The notes under the pieces: model-generated
Told to the model about the DNA's origin: nothing
The model's input: only the letters and a program-made list of their open reading frames with translations
Databases searched by the model: none
Made by a program: the position numbers and the translations under genes
In this document: one piece after another, positions 1-9,855 of the stretch
How the letters are laid out: the number at the start of each line of letters is the position of its first letter
Numbering within the stretch: the stretch's first letter is position 1
From: Bacteroidetes bacterium ADurb.Bin012
Lineage (GTDB): Bacteria; Bacteroidota; Bacteroidia; Bacteroidales; TTA-H9
Direction of reading: 5' to 3'
Assembly: GCA_002071415.1 (NCBI GenBank)
Contig: MWFC01000014.1
Span: forward strand, 1 to 45,289
Length of the DNA: 45,289 nt

Positions 1-476
1 GGTGACGCAAAAAACACAAATATCTCATTATATAATTGTTACAAAAATAACCTCTAAAATGTGTCGAAGTCAGGAAATATATTCTTGAATTTTATTAATC
101 GAAAATAATTTTAAAAACTTTCTTCGATATATCCAGAGCTCCCGATTTCGGTTTCAATCAGGTTATCGTGGTTTTGATGATTGCGTTATGTATTATCTAA
201 AAAATCATTCTTATCACTCTCTTGACTCCCCATCATCTGCAACTTCTAACCCTTTTTTTAAATTTCTTTTCTTGACGTTAAAATCTAACTGTCTTGGAGA
301 CTTGTTAGGTTTGGACAAAACCCTATAGGTCTTTGGCGTCTCGACAAAAAAATTACCGAAGTGCGCTAAGGATTTGAAGGGATTATTGAGGGCATTTCTA
401 AGATAGTATTTTTGTAAAATATAGATAGGCAATTGAAGGGTCAGGAGTTCTGATTTTTTCGATCAAATTCCCTTTT
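1..476. other. Intergenic start of window, no supported gene
   Basis: This AT-rich stretch lies downstream of the glycogen operon. The only open frame of note is a 72-codon minus-strand frame (214-432) that starts with TTG, has a basic, low-complexity composition and resembles no family I recognise. It could be a small gene or a decayed fragment, but I see no promoter or ribosome binding site for it. No strong terminator hairpin was seen directly after the operon's stop codon at 477. Confidence 0.4.
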
Positions 477-3400
477 TTAAAAATATCTGACCAGACAAAA
501 ATCTTGACGATGAGGCAGTAAAGGATGTTTTGGGTACAAACGGAATGAGAAATCATACACTCCGGCTTTAGTAATAGGAATATGGCAGAAGAATTTTACG
601 ATATGGTAATCGATGATTTCTTGATTCATTTCGTTTTTAAACAGAAGTTTATCCACTGTGCCATTGATTTTGCGTCCAAAAATCAACTCAAGACCAATAT
701 CTTCAGGTGAAAGTTCGCCAATATCGAGGGTAACTTCTGCATGAAAAGTTTCACCCTGACGCAGGGCAGGATGTTCTGAGCCAGGGAATTTCATGTTTAA
801 AACCAGGATATCTTTCCACAGGCGAGTTACGCGCCGTTTCCAGGCCGATATATTTTTAGCCAATTCGAAATCATTTTGTTTCATCAGTTCACCTCTATCG
901 AAGAGCTTTGTATAAAATTTTTTGTAGTAATCATCCAATTGCCTTTTCATGGTGAAATGAGGAGCAATATTCGCAATGGTATTTTTGACATGGGCTACCC
1001 ATCGTGATGAAACTCCGTTCCAGTCGGTATCATAATACGTAGGTATGATTTCTTCTTCGAGGGTAGAATAAATGGTTTCGGCATCCAGTTCATCCTGAAA
1101 TTGATCATTGGTATAGGTGGGTTTCTCTTTAATAGCCCAACCTGCGCCTGGTTTGTAGCCATCGGCCCACCAGCCATCCTGAACGCTGAAATTGACTACT
1201 CCATTCATGACTGCTTTTTCACCACTAGTACCCGAAGCCTCCATCAATCGCATGGGTGTATTCAACCACACATCTACTCCTCTGATCAAACTTTTGGCCA
1301 TTTCCATTCCGTAGTTTTCGAGGAAAATGATTTTCCCAAGAAATTCAGGTTGTTTGCTCACCGTATAAATCTTTTTGATGAGGTCTTGACCCTGTTGGTC
1401 AGCGGGATGTGCTTTCCCTGCAAAGATGAATTGTACGGGATAACGTGGATTATTCACGATTTTGGCCAATCTTTCCATATTGAAGAACAACAGGTAAGCC
1501 CTTTTGTAATAAGCAAATCTACGGGCAAAGCCAATGGTGAGAGGTTCTACCTTAATGGATTCAAGAACCCTGAAAATCAACTTAGGATTTTCCTGCCGGC
1601 GGGTCATGTCATCGTTTACATGTTTCTTAACGAATTTTATCAGTTCTTCTTTCTGATGCATTCTTTCAGCCCATATATTCTCATCACTTACTTCATAAAT
1701 TTTTTCCCAGTATTTGGGATTCGATTGATTCAGTATATAGTCCTTTCCAAAAGTATGTGCATATATTCTTTGCCAATCGATAGAAGCCCAGGTAGGGAAA
1801 TGAACTCCATTGGTAACATGGCCAATATGAAGTTCTTCAGGGAAATAACCTTCGAACATTTTTACGAACATTTTCTGGGTAACCGTTTCATGGATTCGGC
1901 TTACTCCGTTCACTTCCTGGCAAAGATTGATAGCCAGAACACTAACCGAGAAATTTTCCTGGGTATCATTAGGATTGATTCGCCCAAGCCGTATAAATTC
2001 CTCCCATGAAATGGTTAGCCTGTCGGCATAATGTGGAATATAGGCTCTTAGCAAGTCTTCAGTGAATGTATCATGGCCGGCGGGAACAGGGGTATGGGTA
2101 GTAAAGAGGCTGGTCGATCTTACTATTTCGATTGCCTGATTGAATGTCAATTTTTCGTTCTGAACCAGATCTCTCAGCCGTTCGATTCCGATGAATGCAG
2201 CATGGCCTTCGTTTAGGTGATATACATGAGGTCGAATATTAAGTTCATGTAAAAGGCGAATTCCGCCCACCCCAAGTAATAATTCTTGTTTCAGACGGTT
2301 TTCCCAATCGCCTCCATAAAGAAAATGTGTAACACTTCGGTCGATCTCGAGATTTTCGTCAATTTCGGTATCGAGCAGATACAGGGGGATTCGTCCAACT
2401 TCCACCAACCACGCTTTTGCATACATGGTACGACCCGGAAATGCTATACTTACCTTTATCCAATTACCATCGGCATCGCGAACAGGTATCAGCGGCATGT
2501 GCGAAAACTTTTGAGGAGAACTCTTGGCAATCTGATCCCCATGAATAGAGATTTCCTGTTGGAAATAGCCATACCTGTATAAAAGCCCAATGGCTATGAT
2601 ATTCTTATTGCAATCGCTGGCCTCTTTCAGATAATCACCTGCTAATATGCCTAAACCTCCAGAATAAATTTTCAAACTGTCGTGAATCCCATACTCCATA
2701 CTGAAATAGGCCACAACCTTTGGATCTTTGTTGACAGCTTGGGCCATGTATTGATCAAATTGGGCAACAATGGTATCGAGTTTCGTTAAAAATTCCGTAT
2801 CGTTCTCCAATTTTTTCAATGCATCAAGAGGCAACGACTCGATAAGAGCAATTGGGTTCTGTTCGCAATCTTCCCATAATTGTTTATCTATCATCGAGAA
2901 CAATTCTATGGCATTGTTATTCCATGACCACCACAGATTTTTCGACAAACGTACCAGGCCCTCCAATCGTGGTGGAACACCCGGATCTACCATAATCTTT
3001 CTCCATGAAGCCTCGGCTTTTTCGGCTATCGCAACCGGATGTCCAACAGCCATGCGAGGACGAAATAAATCGCTGCGCGCCATGGCTTTTTCGATTGCTG
3101 CCGAATAGGCTATCCAATATTGGTCTATCATGTTTTCCCAAACAAAATCTCGCGCCATGGCATTGGCTCTTACTCCTATTTGATGTAATTCTTCGTCTGA
3201 CTTTTGAGAATATTCTTTAATCGTAGCCGCAATTGCCTCACAAAACTCCTCGTAGTTATCTTCGTTTCGGGTTAGCACCCTTACCATATCGTTCGGTGAA
3301 TCGTAATTCTGTAAAACCCATTGACCAAAGCCTGCTAATGATGTAGTCACAGTTGGAACATGATAAGCAATGCTTTCCAGAGGGGTGTAGCCCCATGGTT

Positions 3401-4715
3401 CATAGTAGGAAGGGAAAACCGATAAATCACATCCTAATAAAAGATCATAATAAGATTTATTGAAAATGCCATCTTGATTATCGAGGTAGGCAGGTACAAA
3501 AATCACTTTGATGCGGCTTTTGGCGCTATTTGTAAGCTGATTTTTCTTTATTGCTGATAGAATTTGGTCTTGTTCGGGTTCGTAGAGGTTATGAGTAAGG
3601 AACTCGTTTTCGGTAGGGACGATAGGTTCTTTTTCTTCCAGACGGTTTTTCAAGACAGGATTGGGTCCTTTATTGGTAAAGGGTACCATAAGCCATGCAA
3701 TGATTTGTCGGTCGCCTCGATAGTTTTTATCGAGATAACCCAAGGCATCGATGAAAGCATCGAGGCCTTTGTTACGAAATTCGTAGCGGCCACTCGTAAC
3801 CACCATGAAAGCATCATCCCTTATGTCCTGGCCTAAAAGTGTTCTGGCCGTGTGGATGAGAATTTTGCGAGCTTCGATGCGCTGGGTCTCGAAATCAGAA
3901 TCTGGAATCAATGAAACATCGAAACCATTGGGTGTAATATAATCTACATCTCGGCCGAAAAACTTACGCGCTTCGGCTGCCGAAATATTGCTTACGGTTG
4001 CAAGAATATCGGTATTCAAAGCAGCGGTTTTTTCGAGTGAATATTTTGCAACAACACCTAATTCACGTGCTATGGTTTCAGGATTATAGAACTCCAGATT
4101 GCGGTATAAAGGCCAGTTATGCCCCGAAATGGATCTGCCTAAAACAGTGGCATGAGTGGTAAAAACTGTAGCAATTTGTGGAAGATTTTCTTTTAAATAA
4201 AGAATTGTACCTCCACTCATCCATTCATGACAATGAGCGACTACTTTCTCCTGAGGGAATACTTCATATTCGTAAAAACTCTCGATGACTTTCCCAGCCG
4301 CATATCCAAACAACAGAGGTTCTATGTAATCCCAACCTCCTGTAATGGAATCGAGTCCGAATTTTTCCCATAAATGAGCCAATATTTTGTCTTTTTGAGG
4401 GAACAAGGAAGTGAAATCTACCAAAATAGCCACGGCACCCTTCTTTCCCTTAAATCTACCAAGTCTTACTTTCAATCCTTCAGAAGTTGCCTGCATACGC
4501 CACGCTCTGTACAAAAGGTGGTCTTCCTCGAAATACGGATTCGTATGGGTTTCCATCCATACGTCGGGTCCAATTACAATATAGTTATCATCCAGTTCCT
4601 TTTTTATTGTACCAGCCTTGGTGGCTAAAACAGTAAAAATTCCACCAATCTTGTTACATACTTCCCAACTGACCTCAAAAAGATAATCGGGTTTTATTAT
4701 TTCATTAGCAGCCAT
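477..4715 (-). CDS. Glycogen synthase (GT3) - alpha-glucan phosphorylase (GT35) fusion protein
   Basis: A single uninterrupted 1412-residue frame joins two enzymes of glycogen metabolism. Residues 1 to about 570 are a GT3, eukaryote-type glycogen synthase: the N-terminal EVCNKIGGI loop and the SYYEPWGYTPLES motif match the yeast/animal enzyme family, not the bacterial GT5 GlgA. From about residue 585 (KNLWWSWN) to the C-terminus is a short-type alpha-glucan phosphorylase; EASGTSGEKAVMNG contains the probable PLP-binding Lys near residue 1167. The first half would add glucose from a nucleotide sugar (UDP-glucose in characterised GT3 enzymes), and the second would release glucose-1-phosphate. 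An upstream in-frame start (4823) would lie inside the preceding gene, so ATG at 4715 is chosen, 67 bases after the GH57 stop. It is the last gene of the glycogen operon. Domain calls are firm; how the two opposing activities are balanced is unknown. Confidence 0.93.
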   Translation of the reverse strand: MAANEIIKPDYLFEVSWEVCNKIGGIFTVLATKAGTIKKELDDNYIVIGPDVWMETHTNPYFEEDHLLYRAWRMQATSEGLKVRLGRFKGKKGAVAILVDFTSLFPQKDKILAHLWEKFGLDSITGGWDYIEPLLFGYAAGKVIESFYEYEVFPQEKVVAHCHEWMSGGTILYLKENLPQIATVFTTHATVLGRSISGHNWPLYRNLEFYNPETIARELGVVAKYSLEKTAALNTDILATVSNISAAEARKFFGRDVDYITPNGFDVSLIPDSDFETQRIEARKILIHTARTLLGQDIRDDAFMVVTSGRYEFRNKGLDAFIDALGYLDKNYRGDRQIIAWLMVPFTNKGPNPVLKNRLEEKEPIVPTENEFLTHNLYEPEQDQILSAIKKNQLTNSAKSRIKVIFVPAYLDNQDGIFNKSYYDLLLGCDLSVFPSYYEPWGYTPLESIAYHVPTVTTSLAGFGQWVLQNYDSPNDMVRVLTRNEDNYEEFCEAIAATIKEYSQKSDEELHQIGVRANAMARDFVWENMIDQYWIAYSAAIEKAMARSDLFRPRMAVGHPVAIAEKAEASWRKIMVDPGVPPRLEGLVRLSKNLWWSWNNNAIELFSMIDKQLWEDCEQNPIALIESLPLDALKKLENDTEFLTKLDTIVAQFDQYMAQAVNKDPKVVAYFSMEYGIHDSLKIYSGGLGILAGDYLKEASDCNKNIIAIGLLYRYGYFQQEISIHGDQIAKSSPQKFSHMPLIPVRDADGNWIKVSIAFPGRTMYAKAWLVEVGRIPLYLLDTEIDENLEIDRSVTHFLYGGDWENRLKQELLLGVGGIRLLHELNIRPHVYHLNEGHAAFIGIERLRDLVQNEKLTFNQAIEIVRSTSLFTTHTPVPAGHDTFTEDLLRAYIPHYADRLTISWEEFIRLGRINPNDTQENFSVSVLAINLCQEVNGVSRIHETVTQKMFVKMFEGYFPEELHIGHVTNGVHFPTWASIDWQRIYAHTFGKDYILNQSNPKYWEKIYEVSDENIWAERMHQKEELIKFVKKHVNDDMTRRQENPKLIFRVLESIKVEPLTIGFARRFAYYKRAYLLFFNMERLAKIVNNPRYPVQFIFAGKAHPADQQGQDLIKKIYTVSKQPEFLGKIIFLENYGMEMAKSLIRGVDVWLNTPMRLMEASGTSGEKAVMNGVVNFSVQDGWWADGYKPGAGWAIKEKPTYTNDQFQDELDAETIYSTLEEEIIPTYYDTDWNGVSSRWVAHVKNTIANIAPHFTMKRQLDDYYKKFYTKLFDRGELMKQNDFELAKNISAWKRRVTRLWKDILVLNMKFPGSEHPALRQGETFHAEVTLDIGELSPEDIGLELIFGRKINGTVDKLLFKNEMNQEIIDYHIVKFFCHIPITKAGVYDFSFRLYPKHPLLPHRQDFCLVRYF

Positions 4716-4782
4716 CGCAATTCTTTTAGTTAGGAATGTTTGATAAATGAATCGACAACAAAGATACTCCCTTAGTGCAACA

Positions 4783-6351
4783 TTATTTCTGAATATGCAA
4801 GAGGATTTCTTCAACAGCCTCACTCAAGGCCTTTTTCGAAACCTTTTTAATTTCATGAGCCAGTTCTTTAACTTCTTCTCCTCTTTGTTTGGTCAGATTA
4901 CGAAGAATTTTATCGGTTACTTCTTCAGCCGAGTTGGCTATGATTTTTGCGATAAATTCCGAATCAGTATTTTTTAGTGCACTTTTCAGCTTTCGATCAC
5001 TAAAATGAATTAAATCGGAAGGTTGTGCCATTAACTTAGATGATTTTTTATCGCTTCTAACAAAATGAGGTGCTTGAGTTACAAAAGGAAGAGGTGGTCC
5101 GGAAATATTGTTGAATTCATATACACTTTTCAGTGAAGGCCATCCTTCATATTCGAGTTTTCCAACCGAATTCTTTTCTACTCTAATAATAAAATCGGAT
5201 AAAACATTCATATAATTAATATAGGCTTCGTAAGGCGAAGGATAAGGATTGAAGTATTTGTGAACTTCACCATCGGAGAACCATTTTGTACACATATAAT
5301 AGAAATGATCGCTGGTTTGGAGATAGAGCCAATCTTTCCAGATGGAAGGGTCATCGCAGGCGTAAACTTTAGATACCAGCGCGTAGAGGTTCGAAACGGC
5401 TTCTTCCTGTAGTTCATTGCCCAGCCAGGCAGTGAGGTCTCTTTCTTCGTCGGCCCAGGATGTAGCATGAGGAACGTGAATGGGAGCTACCGGCTGATGT
5501 AGGCTGGCAATTTCGGTTGGAGTATGAAATTCGAAGTTTGATTGGGTTAGTATGGTTTTCGGCAATGCTTCTAAAAATTCGAAAATTCCAGTTTCTTTCC
5601 AGTGATGTTCACCAAAAGTTTCATAATCGAGAAAAATATTAACTAATTCCTGATTGGGATCGAAGGCATTGAGCCAACTAACATACTTTTCGGCCGTAAG
5701 CGGCCATTCTGACCATGCTTTGTTTGAAAAGCGAAAACCAATGTCGTCGCTTAATCGAAAATTACGTAACAGGACTCTAAGCCTGGGATTCAAGGCATTG
5801 TAATACAAATAATTTGGACTCCTCCATCCCAGTATATGTTTTGCCCCTTCTGCCAGAATAGAGTAAAAACCCATTTCGGCTATGGTTGCTCCAATTTCAT
5901 CCGAATAGATAAGCTCAGTATTGCGGAATGAAGTAGGTTTGATCCCGAAAAGTTCTTCGACTCTTTGTGAGTGCATGAGGATTTGCCTTTTAAATTCTTC
6001 CTTGTTTTTTAAGCCTGCAAGCGAATGTCCATAAGTTTCGGCTAAAAACTCCACCTGCCCAGTTGCAGCAAGCTGCTTAAAACTATCCAAAACCTCGGGG
6101 GTATATTTTTCGAACTGTTCTATTGCAGTCCCAGAAATCGAGAAACAAACCCTGAAAGCTTGGCCATGCCTTCGAATGAGAGTTAAAAGCAATTTATTTG
6201 CTGGTAAATAGCATTTTTCGGCAACTCTGCGAATGATAAAGCGATTTTGATATTCATCATAATAATTTGAATCATTACCTATGTCGAAAAATCTATAAGT
6301 CCTCAATCGAAAAGGCTGATGGATTTGAAAATAAAGGCAAATTGATCTCAT
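4783..6351 (-). CDS. GH57 family alpha-amylase / glucanotransferase-like glycoside hydrolase
   Basis: A 522-residue cytoplasmic protein without signal peptide. GH57 conserved regions are visible in order: HQPFR at 11-15, FRNTELIYSDE around 142-152 with the likely nucleophile Glu146, and FLDYETFGEHH around 240-250 with the likely acid/base Asp242. Family members hydrolyse or rearrange alpha-1,4-glucans (amylase, 4-alpha-glucanotransferase, branching enzyme), and the sequence alone does not settle which. The C-terminal 80 residues are charged and helical, unlike the catalytic barrel. It lies third in the operon, 18 bases after the GT4 gene, and between debranching and synthase/phosphorylase genes, which argues for a role on intracellular glycogen rather than on imported starch. 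Confidence 0.9.
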   Translation of the reverse strand: MRSICLYFQIHQPFRLRTYRFFDIGNDSNYYDEYQNRFIIRRVAEKCYLPANKLLLTLIRRHGQAFRVCFSISGTAIEQFEKYTPEVLDSFKQLAATGQVEFLAETYGHSLAGLKNKEEFKRQILMHSQRVEELFGIKPTSFRNTELIYSDEIGATIAEMGFYSILAEGAKHILGWRSPNYLYYNALNPRLRVLLRNFRLSDDIGFRFSNKAWSEWPLTAEKYVSWLNAFDPNQELVNIFLDYETFGEHHWKETGIFEFLEALPKTILTQSNFEFHTPTEIASLHQPVAPIHVPHATSWADEERDLTAWLGNELQEEAVSNLYALVSKVYACDDPSIWKDWLYLQTSDHFYYMCTKWFSDGEVHKYFNPYPSPYEAYINYMNVLSDFIIRVEKNSVGKLEYEGWPSLKSVYEFNNISGPPLPFVTQAPHFVRSDKKSSKLMAQPSDLIHFSDRKLKSALKNTDSEFIAKIIANSAEEVTDKILRNLTKQRGEEVKELAHEIKKVSKKALSEAVEEILLHIQK

Positions 6352-6369
6352 AATAGGATAGTTTATAGA

Positions 6370-7668
6370 TTAATTGGATGAGGAGAGTCTGATAGCTCTC
6401 TCATAGACCTGTTTTACGAGAAAAGCCGCATTTTCCCATTTCAGATTGTCAACTTCTGATTTTCCTTCTCTGGTAGCCATTTCGGGCAGTTTAGGGTAGG
6501 CAAGCAGTCCATATATGGCATCAGCCAGGGCATTTACATCCCAAAAATCTACTTTTATAGCATGCTTGAGAACTTCCGACACACCCGATTGTTTCGAAAT
6601 AACGACCGGTACATTGCTTTGCATGGCTTCGAGCGGAACTATCCCAAAAGGTTCAGAAACCGATGGCATCACGAATACATCGGTCATCGCCAAGAGTTTG
6701 TTTACTTCATTTCCTTTTAAGAATCCAGTAAAATGGAATTTTGTACCCATCTTGAGTTTGGCTACACGTCGTATCATTTTTTGCTGCATATCGCCTGTTC
6801 CTGCCATCACAAAACGGACATTGGGATAGCGATCCAGAACCTTGCGTGCCGCTTCGACGAAATATTCAGGGCCTTTCTGGAAGGTTATGCGTCCTAAAAA
6901 GGTGACGATTTTGTCGTCGAGATTACGTTCAACCGTCGGACTTTCCATATTGTCTGCCGGTTCTACGGCATTATGCACTGTGATGATCTTATCGGGATCG
7001 ATGTGATATTTTTCGATACAGATATTGCGGGTGAAATTGCTCACACTAATCACAAAATCGGCTTCTTCCATTCCTCTTTTTTCGATTTCATAAATCTCGG
7101 GGTTTACATTTTGGCCGCTACGATCGAACTCAGTGGCATGAATATGAACGATAAGTGGTTTCTTGCTGACATTCTTTGCCGCAATACCAGCCGGATAAGT
7201 TAACCAGTCATGGGCATGAATTACATCGAATTCTTCTTTAGCTGCCAAGGCCGAACCAATGAGAGCATATCGGGAGACTTCTTCTAGAAGCCGCGGCCCG
7301 TATTTACCAGAAAATTCATATTTCCGGCTCAGGACGTGTTGTTCATCCCTATGCTTGTTCAATTCTTCCCTGATCTTCATGTCTTCGAATTTTTCAGGAC
7401 TCACATAAGGAATGATAGTGGAAGAGATTTCCATGTATTTTATTCTGTCCCATAATCCCTTAAATTCAGAGTCATTGGGATCGACGACTATGTCGCTGGC
7501 ATCCACCAGTCTTACGGCAGATTGATCTTCGTCTCCATAGGCTTTGGGAACAACAAAGATCACCTCCACACCGTGTTTCATCAATCCTTTAGTAAGGCCA
7601 TAACAGGCCGTTCCTAAACCACCTGTAATATGAGGGGGGAACTCCCATCCAAACATCAATACTCTCAT
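6370..7668 (-). CDS. GT4 family glycosyltransferase (glycogen-cluster, GT-B fold)
   Basis: A 432-residue GT-B glycosyltransferase. The N-terminus MRVLMFGWEFPPHITGGLG is the donor-side glycine-rich loop of GT4/GT5-like enzymes, and the C-terminal half has EPFGIVPLEAMQSNVPVV, the E-x7-E nucleotide-sugar motif followed by the usual SGVSEVL. Likely cytosolic. It probably transfers glucose in glycogen synthesis or priming, because it sits between a debranching enzyme and GH57 amylase, an arrangement also found in other Bacteroidota; a different acceptor cannot be excluded. An upstream in-frame start at 7755 would overlap the debranching gene by 58 bases and lacks conserved sequence, so ATG at 7668 (29 bases after the upstream stop) is preferred. 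Confidence 0.88.
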   Translation of the reverse strand: MRVLMFGWEFPPHITGGLGTACYGLTKGLMKHGVEVIFVVPKAYGDEDQSAVRLVDASDIVVDPNDSEFKGLWDRIKYMEISSTIIPYVSPEKFEDMKIREELNKHRDEQHVLSRKYEFSGKYGPRLLEEVSRYALIGSALAAKEEFDVIHAHDWLTYPAGIAAKNVSKKPLIVHIHATEFDRSGQNVNPEIYEIEKRGMEEADFVISVSNFTRNICIEKYHIDPDKIITVHNAVEPADNMESPTVERNLDDKIVTFLGRITFQKGPEYFVEAARKVLDRYPNVRFVMAGTGDMQQKMIRRVAKLKMGTKFHFTGFLKGNEVNKLLAMTDVFVMPSVSEPFGIVPLEAMQSNVPVVISKQSGVSEVLKHAIKVDFWDVNALADAIYGLLAYPKLPEMATREGKSEVDNLKWENAAFLVKQVYERAIRLSSSN

Positions 7669-7697
7669 AGCTTTTATGGATTTTAATTCATTTATAT

Positions 7698-9647
7698 TTA
7701 TTTTTCGTAATGTTCGATTAAGTCGTGCATGGTAAGCAATGCTGCTACGCTCCATGCTTGAGAAATAGCTCCTGCGGGCTTGTGTGGAGGATCACCATCG
7801 TAAATTTCCGAAATAGTACACAATCCATGTTCGGTCATTTCGGGTTCGAATCCATTGTACAGATTTTTTATGAACGATAATCCGCCTTTGCCATGAATGC
7901 GCAAGTAGCCCTCGACAAAGAATCCCAATAGCCAAGGGAAAGCACTCCCCTGATGGTAGGCGAGATCCCGGTCAATTTGATTGCCAGCATATATTCCTTT
8001 GTAATCGGGGTGTGTTGGAGTTAAAGTACGCAAGCCTCGAGGGGTTAATAATTCATGCCTTACCCTGCTTAATATTCCTTTGCGGATTTCCTCCTTCAGA
8101 GGAGTATATTGCATTGCTGTAGCAATTACCTGATTGGGGCGCATGGTCCAGTCTTTAAAGTTACCATCTGTATAATCGGCCAGATAGCCTTTGTCTTCAT
8201 CCCAAAAATTAGCAGGAAAATTATTATTGAGCCTCTTTATTACCGGAGTCCATCTTTCGACGAAAACCTTGTCGGAAGCTCTTCTGGCCGCTGCAATAGC
8301 AAAACTTATACCATTGTACCACAATGCATTCGCTTCGACAGGACAACCTATACGAGGTGTTATAGGAACTCCTTCAATGATGGCATCCATCCAGGTAAGA
8401 GCTACTCCGGGCGCACCACCATAGATTAGACCATCTTCTTGCATGTGAATATTATATTCTGTCCCTTTTCTATATCCTTCGAGAATTTGTATGATGGCCG
8501 GGCCAAATTCCTTCCATACCGATGAAATCCTCCGAGTTTTGCAGGCATACTTCTGTACTGCCCAAATAAACCATAAAGGAGCGTCGATGGAGTTATACAC
8601 TGGTTTTTCTTTGCTCAAGATATTTGGGAAAAGAGGACCCTTGAGCTCTGACAAATGAGATTGCAGCACTTCGTGGCATAATCTGGAATTGCCGACCGTC
8701 AATGTAAGACCAGGAAGTGAAATGAAGGTATCTCGACTAAATCTTCCAAAATAAGGATAACCTGCTATTAACTGAGTTTTGCCGTCACGGTGAACAATAA
8801 ACTGCTGAGCTGCATTTTTCAGGCAATTCAAAAAATTACTGCGCGACAAGCGTCTGCGAACCTCCAGGTTAAAAATGGCTTTCAGCTTCGAAATGTCGGC
8901 TTCGGTCGTCCCTGCCGAAAATATTACGTTTTCTCCTTTTTTTAGGTTCAATTCGAAATAGCCTGGGGTGAAAAGATCTTCGTGCGCTTCATAGCCTCTT
9001 TCGATCTCTTTTAAATATTCCACATCGTAATACCAATCAGGAACATGAAGATATTCAATCGCCTCTTTCGAGAATTGCATATATAAAGGTGTATAGCCTT
9101 CGTACATCTTTACCATTATTCCTCCGGGCACTCTTTGAGCGTTAGTATTGGCATTTAAATTGGCATGGGTTAGAAAATGAATATTCCGAAAGGCTAAAAA
9201 GGGTTTAAAACGAATCTTCGTAGGCGACTGCCCATCAACAAGCGTATATTTGATCAAAACCCTGTCCTCATTCATGGCAAATACGAGTTGCCTCGTAATG
9301 ACCATATTGCCTATTCGATAGGTAATTATGGGTACATGGTCAATTTCATATTCTCGTGCATATTTATGGCCTTTGGGATTGTATATTCCTCCCTTGTATC
9401 TTCTTATCGCCAGATTGAATTCGCTTCCTTCATCGACGATACTTTCATCGAGATTCGAAAGCAACAGATGATTATCATCGTCTATGCCAGCTTGTGGACA
9501 AATGAGCAGACCATGATATTTACGCGTATTACACCCTATGATGGTTTGAGAAGCATAAGCACCGGCACGATTCGATCGTAAAATCTCGCGTGCAAGTGAA
9601 AACTCAAGGTTAATAAGTTGATCTTTAACAAATTTAATATAACTCAT
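7698..9647 (-). CDS. Glycogen debranching enzyme, amylo-alpha-1,6-glucosidase (GH133)
   Basis: A 649-residue protein of the archaeal/bacterial-type glycogen debranching family. The N-terminal part, up to about residue 240, contains GCNTRKYHGLLICPQ, typical of the GDE N-terminal beta domain. The C-terminal six-hairpin glucosidase domain contains AGYPYFGRFSRDTFISLPGL near residue 300, PRIGCPVEANALWYNG, and DRDLAYHQGSAFPWLLG near the end. It would remove alpha-1,6-linked branch stubs so that the GT35 phosphorylase encoded two genes later can continue. There is no signal peptide, so it acts in the cytosol. It is the first gene of the operon. Its promoter is not obvious: no exact TAnnTTTG was found between 9648 and 9750 on this strand. 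Confidence 0.92.
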   Translation of the reverse strand: MSYIKFVKDQLINLEFSLAREILRSNRAGAYASQTIIGCNTRKYHGLLICPQAGIDDDNHLLLSNLDESIVDEGSEFNLAIRRYKGGIYNPKGHKYAREYEIDHVPIITYRIGNMVITRQLVFAMNEDRVLIKYTLVDGQSPTKIRFKPFLAFRNIHFLTHANLNANTNAQRVPGGIMVKMYEGYTPLYMQFSKEAIEYLHVPDWYYDVEYLKEIERGYEAHEDLFTPGYFELNLKKGENVIFSAGTTEADISKLKAIFNLEVRRRLSRSNFLNCLKNAAQQFIVHRDGKTQLIAGYPYFGRFSRDTFISLPGLTLTVGNSRLCHEVLQSHLSELKGPLFPNILSKEKPVYNSIDAPLWFIWAVQKYACKTRRISSVWKEFGPAIIQILEGYRKGTEYNIHMQEDGLIYGGAPGVALTWMDAIIEGVPITPRIGCPVEANALWYNGISFAIAAARRASDKVFVERWTPVIKRLNNNFPANFWDEDKGYLADYTDGNFKDWTMRPNQVIATAMQYTPLKEEIRKGILSRVRHELLTPRGLRTLTPTHPDYKGIYAGNQIDRDLAYHQGSAFPWLLGFFVEGYLRIHGKGGLSFIKNLYNGFEPEMTEHGLCTISEIYDGDPPHKPAGAISQAWSVAALLTMHDLIEHYEK

Positions 9648-9762
9648 ACAATGAATTTCTAAAAGTCATAGGCCATTTTGAGAATGCAAATAAACATATT
9701 TCAAATGAAATATAAATTAACTTTCGAAAACAATTCTAACAGCAAATATGCTAAAATTTCCT

Positions 9763-9791
9763 TTTGCTTCCATGCATTCTTCGTAATTTTA
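9763..9791 (+). promoter_or_regulatory. Probable Bacteroidota promoter for the S9 peptidase gene
   Basis: TTTG (9763-9766) and TAATTTTA (9784-9791, seven of eight matches to TAnnTTTG) are separated by 17 bases. The inferred start is near 9796, leaving a leader of about 60 bases to the ATG at 9856. Confidence 0.4.
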
Positions 9792-9855
9792 CACCTTCTT
9801 TCTACAATTTCTGCGGTTTGTTTAAATTTATAAAAGTATTAAAAAAATCCCTGAA

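Noticed and set aside
214..432. 72-codon minus-strand frame
   Set aside because: TTG start, no recognisable family and no promoter or ribosome binding site; left as intergenic.
1101..2009. 302-codon open frame on the plus strand
   Set aside because: It lies wholly opposite the phosphorylase domain of the fusion gene, whose conserved motifs occupy the other strand; it is a shadow frame.
4716..4823. Longer N-terminus of the synthase-phosphorylase fusion
   Set aside because: It would overlap the GH57 stop region and reads as unconserved, Cys-rich sequence.
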